Source: Chimonanthus salicifolius
Lineage: Eukaryota > Streptophyta > Magnoliopsida > Laurales > Calycanthaceae
NCBI GenBank assembly: GCA_013350335.1
Contig: CM023536.1
Span: 46,508,314 to 46,572,313, forward strand
DNA: 64,000 nt
Reading direction: 5' to 3'
Positions 57,970 to 64,000 of this stretch are shown here, piece by piece (position 1 is the stretch's first letter; each line of letters starts with the position of its first letter). Below the pieces are notes generated by a model. That model saw only the letters and a list, made by a program, of their open reading frames with translations. It was not told the origin of the DNA and did not search any database. Position numbers and translations under genes: made by a program.

Positions 57970-57982
57970 GATATATATATAA
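57970..57982 (+). promoter_or_regulatory. TATA box at the inner edge of the left TIR
   Basis: GATATATATATAACC starts directly at the point where TIR similarity ends, about 310 bp upstream of the plus-strand ATG at 58292. It is a plausible core promoter for that gene. Confidence 0.6.
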
Positions 57983-58291
57983 CCGATCGATCCTTTCGCC
58001 CTTTCCTGCGATTCAACCCTCGAAACCGAAGACCCTTTCTCTTCTTCTTGTCGAACGATCGATCGACCCTTTCCTCTTCCCCAAATCGAGCGCACGATTC
58101 TCCAAATCGTGCGATTTGCCCTCTCCGGAAACCCTTTCTTTCTCCGATTTCATCTTCGGATCTCCGATTTGCCCTCTCCGGAAACCCTCTTAATTCATCT
58201 TCCTCGCCGGATTTCCGGAAACCTTCCCCCTTTTCTTGCCTTTCTCAGATTTTGTCTTCCTCGCCGGATTTCCTTCACACCACTCCTTCAC

Positions 58292-59635
58292 ATGGCATCC
58301 AAAGCCTCTACATCGAGAGGGAGAAAGATAAAGGTACCGGCTTCATCTAGAAGGAAAAGAGCGAGATTGACGGAGACACCACCTAGGGAGACAGAGGCCT
58401 TCGACCCGAACCACTTCAAGTCTTTGGAAGCCGCCACACTATACCGAGAGGATTTGTACTCTCGGCCGATGATTTATGGTAAAATCATGGACCTAAGCTT
58501 TTTTTCTGCATTTGAATTAAGAATCGATGAGTATATTTACAGACTTGGATGGGGAGGTTTTTTGGGAATCAAAGAAGATTTTTACCCAAAATTGGTGAAG
58601 GAATTTTATGCAAATATGTCGGAGGACCGGGCGAGACACTCCATAAAATCCAAAGTTAGGGGGACAGAAATTGATATTTCAACTGAGGCATTGGACAGAA
58701 TGTTTGGGTTTCCCAGTGCCACTATTTCGAAATATGAACCAAATTCATGGCCCACCGATGTTGACGGATTCGTTCCCTCGGAGGCCATGACCCAATTGTG
58801 TGGGCGAAGTGATGGTGCCAGAGGAGATAAGATCGGGCTTATGGAGCTAACCCTAGAGGCCCGAATTGTATATTACATTATTAAGAAAAATATTTTACCT
58901 AGAAAAGGGCTTAGTAATCAAGTGCCGTATTTTGATAGTTTCTTGATATGGTGCATCTTGAATGGGAAGCAAATTGATATATCCTTCATCATAATAAAAC
59001 ACATGGCTGCATCTCGTAAGATTAGAAAATGTAGCCTTCCATATGGTTTGTTTCTGTCTTACTTGTTTCGATTTTGCGGAGTCACCCTCCCTCCTGATGA
59101 GAAAATAGAAATGAAGAAAACCGATATATTCGATGCGTCTACTTTGGGCAAGATGGGATACAAACTCGACAATGCACGTTGGGTTCCCAAAGTAGAACAT
59201 CGTCCTATTGAGGTTGAGGCACCTGAGGAGGGTGACATACCTGAAGTTGGGGGGACTGAGGCGCCTGAAGTTCAGGGAGCAGAGGCACCTGAAGTTGGGA
59301 GTGGTGAGGCACATGATACAGGAGTCAGTACTATGCTGATTCTTGATAGCATAGAAAAATTGAATGAAAAAATTGATGTAAAATTTGCCGAGATTGAAGA
59401 AAGGCTTATGGGCAGGCTTGAAGGGATGGTTGATGAAAAATTAGGTGAGATGGAAGGAAGATTGATTGGAAAGCTTGAGGGATTGGTTGACGATAAATTG
59501 GCTCAGATGGAAGGGAGGATGAATGCCACAATTGATAAGAAAAATAGTGAGTTGGTAGGAATGACGATGAGAAGGCTGAATATTTTGGAGACTCATACGG
59601 TAGACTTAATGAGAAACTCTGTTCTTTTATTGTAA
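58292..59635 (+). CDS. MULE second gene: putative plant transposon protein (447 aa)
   Basis: The frame is open from 58109, but I take the ATG at 58292 (MASKASTSRGRK) because the upstream part is a TIR-proximal, repeat-like C/T-rich leader. Residues 9-25 are basic (RGRKIKVPASSRRKRAR), a likely nuclear signal. Residues about 38-300 contain FYPKLVKEFYANMSE, KVRGTEIDISTEALDRMFGF and LPYGLFLSYLFRFCGV. The order FYANL..VRG..I..S...I...LG is what I recall of the Pfam 'putative plant transposon protein' family (Transposase_32), of unknown role. Residues 305-340 repeat EAPEV. Residues 350-445 form a predicted coiled coil with a twice-repeated G(R/K)LEG(M/L)VD(E/D)KL unit. It points toward the transposase gene. 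There is no resemblance to mudrB that I can see. Confidence 0.85.
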   Translation: MASKASTSRGRKIKVPASSRRKRARLTETPPRETEAFDPNHFKSLEAATLYREDLYSRPMIYGKIMDLSFFSAFELRIDEYIYRLGWGGFLGIKEDFYPKLVKEFYANMSEDRARHSIKSKVRGTEIDISTEALDRMFGFPSATISKYEPNSWPTDVDGFVPSEAMTQLCGRSDGARGDKIGLMELTLEARIVYYIIKKNILPRKGLSNQVPYFDSFLIWCILNGKQIDISFIIIKHMAASRKIRKCSLPYGLFLSYLFRFCGVTLPPDEKIEMKKTDIFDASTLGKMGYKLDNARWVPKVEHRPIEVEAPEEGDIPEVGGTEAPEVQGAEAPEVGSGEAHDTGVSTMLILDSIEKLNEKIDVKFAEIEERLMGRLEGMVDEKLGEMEGRLIGKLEGLVDDKLAQMEGRMNATIDKKNSELVGMTMRRLNILETHTVDLMRNSVLLL

Positions 59636-59688
59636 AAAGGAGGAATAAATTCACAACTTGGACGCGATTCGGGAACCGGGATCATCAG

Positions 59689-60082
59689 ATGTATGCTAAA
59701 TGAGAAGAATATAAAGAAATCATGGGGGATAGCCTCTTCGTCCACTGACACGAGTCAGGCTCTCTCGACTGACATCCCACAGTCTCGTCCGACTGGCGCC
59801 ACTCAGCCTCTTCCGTCTGGCCCCATTCATCCTCGTCCGACAGGGCCCACTCGTCAGGTGCGTTCGACTGTCCCCAAGCATAGTGCGACTGGACGTCGTC
59901 CATTGGCACCAACACCTCCTGATCCTGCAGCAGTACCTTCTTCATCGGCACCAACACCTCCTGATCCTGCACCAGTACCTTCTTCATCGGCACCAGCACC
60001 TCCTCATACTGCATCTGCCCCAGCTTCTACATCTGCACCTGCTTCTACATCTGCTCCAGCTCCTGCTCATACACTCTTTTGA
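59689..60082 (+). CDS. possible second exon: Pro/Ser/Thr-rich tail of the MULE second gene
   Basis: The stop at 59633-59635 overlaps a GTAAAA (TTATT|GTAAAA). An AG at 59687-59688 would splice in phase to TGT ATG CTA AAT and open a 130-codon tail rich in SSAPTPPDPAPVP repeats, ending HTLF. The predicted intron of 57 bp is short for plants, so the tail could instead be a separate small frame or untranslated. Confidence 0.35.
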
Positions 60083-60278
60083 TATTCATATGTAACATCG
60101 TTTGTCAATATAGTGAATGTTTTCTTTTTATTACATCGTTTGTGAATCTCGAATGAACATAGTGAATGATTTCTTTTTATGAACTATTTCGTCTATTTGA
60201 ATGAACATAGTGAATAGAATGGTTTGTTTGTAAACAACTGAATGAACATGAGACCCTTTGAATGTTAGTAAATATGGG

Positions 60279-60804
60279 AGCAGTGAATGGTCTGTCACCA
60301 AATATGGGACCCTTGAGTGGTCTGACACTAAATATGGGTTTTATAGTTTGTCGCTAAACATGGGACCTTTGAGCGGTTTGTCTCTAAATATGGGACCTTA
60401 GAGTGAATTGTCGCTAAACATGGTACCTTTGAGTGGTCAGTCAACAAGTATGTAACCTTAGAAATCAGATTGCCTGATTAAATAAGAGTTTTAACCATTA
60501 GTGAGAAAATTTGTCAAGGAATGCTGGAGTAAACGACCAATGCTTGTTTAATCCAGTATTCCTTGACAAAATTCCTCACTAATGGTTAAAACTCTTCTTT
60601 AATCAGGCCATCTGATTTCTAAGGTCCCATACTTGTTAACTGACCACTCAAAGGTGTCATGTTTAGCGACAATTCACTCTAAGGTCCCATATTTAGAGAC
60701 ATACCGCTCAAAGGTCCCATGTTTAGCGACAAACCATAAAACCCATATTTAGTGAAAGGCTCACGCAAGGGTCCCGTATTTCGTAACAAACCACTCAGTG
60801 CTGG
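60279..60804. repeat. long palindrome (arms about 255 bp) between the convergent genes
   Basis: Left arm 60279-60534 pairs with right arm 60546-60804 around an 11-base loop. Arms are roughly 90-95% complementary by eye. The outer halves are made of about six 30-bp units such as TAAACATGGGACCTTTGAGC and TAAATATGGGACCTTAGAGT. The inner halves (AGAGTTTTAACCATTAGTGA) are single copy. It lies where transcripts of both genes would end. Confidence 0.93.
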
Positions 60805-60929
60805 ATTCATTTAAAAAACAATTGTTGCTTGAATACATACTTCAGTACATCGGAATTAAAATTAATACAATTTTTTGGAAATGAAATACATTCTTGCAAC
60901 TGAATACACGAAAAAATGATAGACATCCA

Positions 60930-63145
60930 TCACTGATTCCACCAATGCTGTAATTCGTCAGGATCTCTAACATCACCAGAGGTATATGTCGAATCGTCAT
61001 AGAAGCCATAAGAACCAGTCGGCTATGGAAAAAGGAGTACGTGTTAGTATTGTTCACCTTATTCTATATGAATGAAAATGTAAATATGTATCTTATGTAA
61101 ACGAAACTTACTTCGGAAAATTGAGACAAACTCGTTGCTTGCGATTCAGGGTAATAATCATTAAATGGTTGAGGTAAAGCATTTAAATCTACACTGCAGG
61201 ATGACTGTGCAGCACTTCTATTCGGACATGTTCTCTTTGTATGACCAATATTTTTGCATAACCCACATCTTCTTCCAGTCAATTGATTCTCTACAATCTC
61301 AAACGCAGAAGGATCTCGTCTTGTAGATGTTTGACCCTTTGAGGTGTTTGAACCTGGATGACGTCCTCTGTTGTACTGCATAATAGGTTGGCTGATATGC
61401 ATCTCATCACTGGCAAGATCTTGGATATGATCTCGGAGCTCATCTTGATCAAATGTAGACAACTTTCCATATTTTTTCTTAATGGTTTCCCAGTGTACAT
61501 CTAATTCATCTCCGGGTCGATTCATTTCAATGTTCAAGTCGTCAAATGAAATCAAATCGATTCTCCATTGTGGATGGATCTGATCCAAATGTAACTTGTT
61601 CATAAATTGCATTCTGTGAGCACAAGGTAAACCCATAGAAGCTGTAAACTCATGTGTACAATTGGGTAAAAATGACATGTTTATGAGCATAACATATTGC
61701 TTGTAAACCTCAGATAATGCAAATTGTGATACTCTGCCGTTCACTTCATCATAGAAAGGAATCGATACAGTAAGAGCAAACCGGATTTTCTCATCCTCCG
61801 TTTGAATCTTGAACTCTTGAAACTGATTTTCAATTGCATGGGATATCTTCCTTCGGACAACATATAGATCGCTAGTGGAGTTAGCTATATATCGGTTTAA
61901 CACTGAATGTGCACTTTCAACCCTTGAAGTTGCTGCATTTTGAAAGTGTAAACTCCAACCGATCCATGCCTTGACGAATTGCTTCTTATGTGGGATCCAT
62001 GTGCGTCTTATATAATTCACTGCATCCGAATAATGTCGAAAATCTAGTTTGAATGCCTCAAACGCTTCATTAAATGCAACTTCGGATGGAGACTCGACGC
62101 ATTCATTCCATTGAGTCAAAAATGCATTCCATTCTTCCACTTTATTGAAAAGAGGCTTACAATGAGCAAGAATATTCTTGTTGATGTGCCAAATACAAAA
62201 GATATGTACAGCATTAGGGAACTCTGAATCAATGGCATTCTTCAACGCCAAATCTCTATCTGTCAAAAAAACTTGTCGATCATGATTTACTCCTAATACC
62301 TTCTTGAACATCTGTAACGCCCATACGTAATCTTCAAATTTTTCATTCCTCATAAATGCAAAGCATGAGTAGAAAGTCTTGTTGAAACTTGTGATACCAA
62401 CGATATTAAGCAATGGCATATGATATCTGTTGGTTTTGTAAGTGCAATCCATGAGAAATACATTATTATAGGTTTTCATAAGTACAACTGACAGTGGATG
62501 TGCAAAGAGAAGATGAGATAAATGACCTTGACTGTCATAGTTGAGAAAATATTGGTAACCACCTACTTGAAGATCTTCTAACAAGGCTTCAATTGAAGTA
62601 CGACCTCTAAGTTGCTCTTTTCGAACCGATGCCAAAAAATTGTACAAATCATTAGATGATACTCCAATCTCTGGATTCTCGTTTCGAAGGGTCGTCATAA
62701 TTTGTCGGGGTGGTACATTGCTGTTATACATTTCAATGATCATTCTCTTCTCCTCATCTGAAAAACACCTTGTACTCGGATGACCTACTAATACGCTCGT
62801 CAGATCATGATTGTGCTCCACATTTTTTATAGTCAACTTCCATGACCCATCAACAATTTGTTTCCCTCTCACTTGAAATGGACAATTAACAAGGCGAGAA
62901 TATGCTTTCTTCTTCCTCTCGTCATCTTTCAAATTAACTGTGCTACGATATGTACCCCCTCTATCGCAACCAAAAATAACTACATTGCTTCTATTGCATG
63001 ACCTCTTAATGGTAGCTACAAATCCTTGCGCAGTGCAAACCTCCTTAACATGCTTCACTAAATCATCACGACTTGAAAAACACCTCTCAACAAACTCATT
63101 GTCAACAATATCATTCTCAACAATCTCATCATTTTCACAATCCAT
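60930..63145 (-). CDS. MULE transposase (MuDR/FAR1-like), two exons, 708 aa
   Basis: Exon 1 is 61112-63145, intron 61023-61111 (GTAAGT..TTCCATAG), exon 2 60930-61022. I start at the ATG 63145 (MDCENDEIVEND); the open frame goes further up but with no ATG. Residues about 15-113 form a FAR1-type DNA-binding region (CDRGGTYRS, NCPFQV, VEHNHDL). Residues 225-420 are the MULE transposase with D233 (MDCTYKTN), D296 (TDRD) and E410 (SRVESAH), the DDE triad. Residues 496-510 are a SWIM-like finger, CTHEFTASMGLPCAH, with H498 where the second Cys usually is. Residues 627-640 are a CX2CX4HX4C zinc knuckle. Exon 2 adds PTGSYGFYDDSTYTSGDV to the end HWWNQ. It cuts and joins its own TIRs in the nucleus. 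There is no internal stop; it looks functional. Confidence 0.93.
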
Positions 63146-63520
63146 AGTACTAATTTCAAAGAAATTTTGAGAGTCTTGGGTTTGAGAAAGAGTTACCTTT
63201 GATTCCGGTTCGGAGATTGAGAGAGTAACTTCTGAGAGATACTTTCGAATCAATATAGGCGATTTGAGAGAGTATCTTCAAATAGTGGAGTGATTCGTTT
63301 TTTAAAGCGGGTTTGGGGTTTCAGGGAAAATAGTTTGGAAAGGAGTTTGAGAGAGAGGGGTTTGAGTGAGAGGGGTGTAGAAAAGGCTTTGAGGAAGAAA
63401 ATTTCGAAATCGGGGAGGTTTTGAAGGAGAAGATTTCGAAATCGGGGTTCTGAGGGACTAGGGTTTCGAAAGGGGCGAGATGAAAACGAAAAATGAGAGT
63501 GAAGAGGGGAGCAATTGAAC

Positions 63521-63528
63521 TTATACTT
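63521..63528 (-). promoter_or_regulatory. TATA-like box at the inner edge of the right TIR
   Basis: On the minus strand AAGTATAAG lies just inside the TIR limit at 63538 and about 380 bp upstream of the transposase ATG. Its position mirrors the box at 57970. Confidence 0.45.
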
Positions 63529-63537
63529 AGTTTCGCA

Positions 63538-64000
63538 TGATCGATCGATCGCACGATCACAGTGATCGATCGATCGATCTTGCCCTAAACAGAAGATCGA
63601 TCGCACGATTGTATGTGATCGTGCGATCGATCTTGAGATGAGAGGTCGACTGTCTGACAGTCGAGCTCTCAGTTAAGATCGATCGCACGATCACATACAA
63701 TCGTGCGATCGATCTTTGAATGGGTCACAGTCGATCGCACGATCAGATACAATCGTGCGATCGATCTTGGTGGGAGCGGTCGACTGTCAAACCGTCGACG
63801 TCTCAGTTAAAATCGATCGCACGATCCCATGGAACCGTGCGATCGACTGAAACCCGTGTTTTGATCGATCGATCGATTCGAAAATGAACTGTCGAATCGA
63901 TCGATCGATCGTATACGCCTCAGATCGAGCGTATACGCCTCAGATCGATCGATCGACGCGAAATGGCGTTGCAGCACCGATCGCACGATTTCGCGCGGAA
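63538..64000 (-). repeat. right TIR of the MULE (cut by the window end)
   Basis: Reverse complement of 57239 onward with few changes. Hairpins such as GATCGATCGCACGAT, loop TGTATGTG, ATCGTGCGATCGATC are present several times, with TCGACTGTC(A)GACAGTCGA palindromes between. Confidence 0.94.

Larger units (their letters stand above)
57159..64000. mobile_element. Mutator-like element (MULE) with long TIRs and two convergent genes
   Basis: Inverted repeats pair position 57239 with 64000 and continue inward to 57969 and 63538. The outermost about 80 bp of the right TIR lie beyond the window, so the 9-bp duplication cannot be checked. The left terminus is put at the GGGTGGCAATATAGAC at 57159 because MULE ends often start with G runs; this is inference. 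Inside are a MuDR/FAR1-like transposase gene on the minus strand and an unrelated transposon-family gene on the plus strand. They run toward each other with a long palindrome between them. At about 6.9 kb it looks complete apart from the cut end. Confidence 0.88.

Noticed and set aside
58109..58291. N-terminal extension of the MULE second gene (upstream in-frame ATG at 58109)
   Set aside because: The stretch is a C/T-rich leader with tandem CTCTCCGGAAACCCT repeats. Its translation is low-complexity, whereas the ATG at 58292 begins the basic, charged domain.
63146..63253. Transposase start at 63253
   Set aside because: The codon there is TTG, not ATG, and no in-frame ATG occurs before 63145.

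Overview
This window is nuclear DNA of a TE-rich flowering plant. It shows GT..AG introns, a plant-type receptor-kinase exon pattern, copia, gypsy and TRIM elements, L1-type LINEs with an RNase H tail, tRNA-derived SINEs, and a Mutator-like (MULE) DNA transposon. I cannot name the species. There are no bacterial features, no RNA genes and no CRISPR.

The single host gene I can support lies on the minus strand and spans about 48 kb (8722-56474). It is the ectodomain half of an LRR-malectin receptor-like kinase of the plant LRR-VIII-2 type. I reconstructed 17 exons with consistent phases: an N-terminal cap, 13 LRR-region exons, a short hinge and two malectin exons. Together they make 1677 bp or 559 codons with no internal stop. 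The signal-peptide exon is not seen and should lie upstream. The transmembrane and kinase exons should lie left of position 1. Three introns are 12-14 kb and filled with nested transposons, while the remaining introns are about 0.1-2 kb.

Left to right: a decayed copia element (1-2876); LINE debris interrupted by a 3.4 kb solo-LTR-like element (4353-7766); malectin exons split by a LINE with target duplication (9042-10509); a LINE broken by a 3.9 kb solo LTR with exact 5-bp duplication (12455-16397); a copia LTR carrying a SINE; a 41-bp minisatellite; a LINE ORF1 with an RRM split by a 2.1 kb non-autonomous LTR element (20088-22166); hinge and late LRR exons with a SINE; a second copia (30106-37559, minus) split by a third solo-LTR-like element (32262-36100); a copia 5' fragment; LRR exons (38492-43867); a gypsy element (47706-53936), itself carrying a complete 541-bp TRIM, inserted in a copia-type LTR; then the cap exon.

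The most notable object is the MULE at about 57159-64000, whose far end is just outside the window. It has long, nearly identical terminal inverted repeats built from GATCGATC-rich hairpins. It carries two convergent genes: a MuDR/FAR1-like transposase (minus, two exons, 708 aa, DDE residues present) and a 447-aa protein resembling the uncharacterised 'putative plant transposon protein' family (plus). Between their 3' ends lies a roughly 255-bp-arm palindrome made of 30-bp repeats. The convergent layout resembles maize MuDR, but the second gene and the central palindrome are not part of that model.
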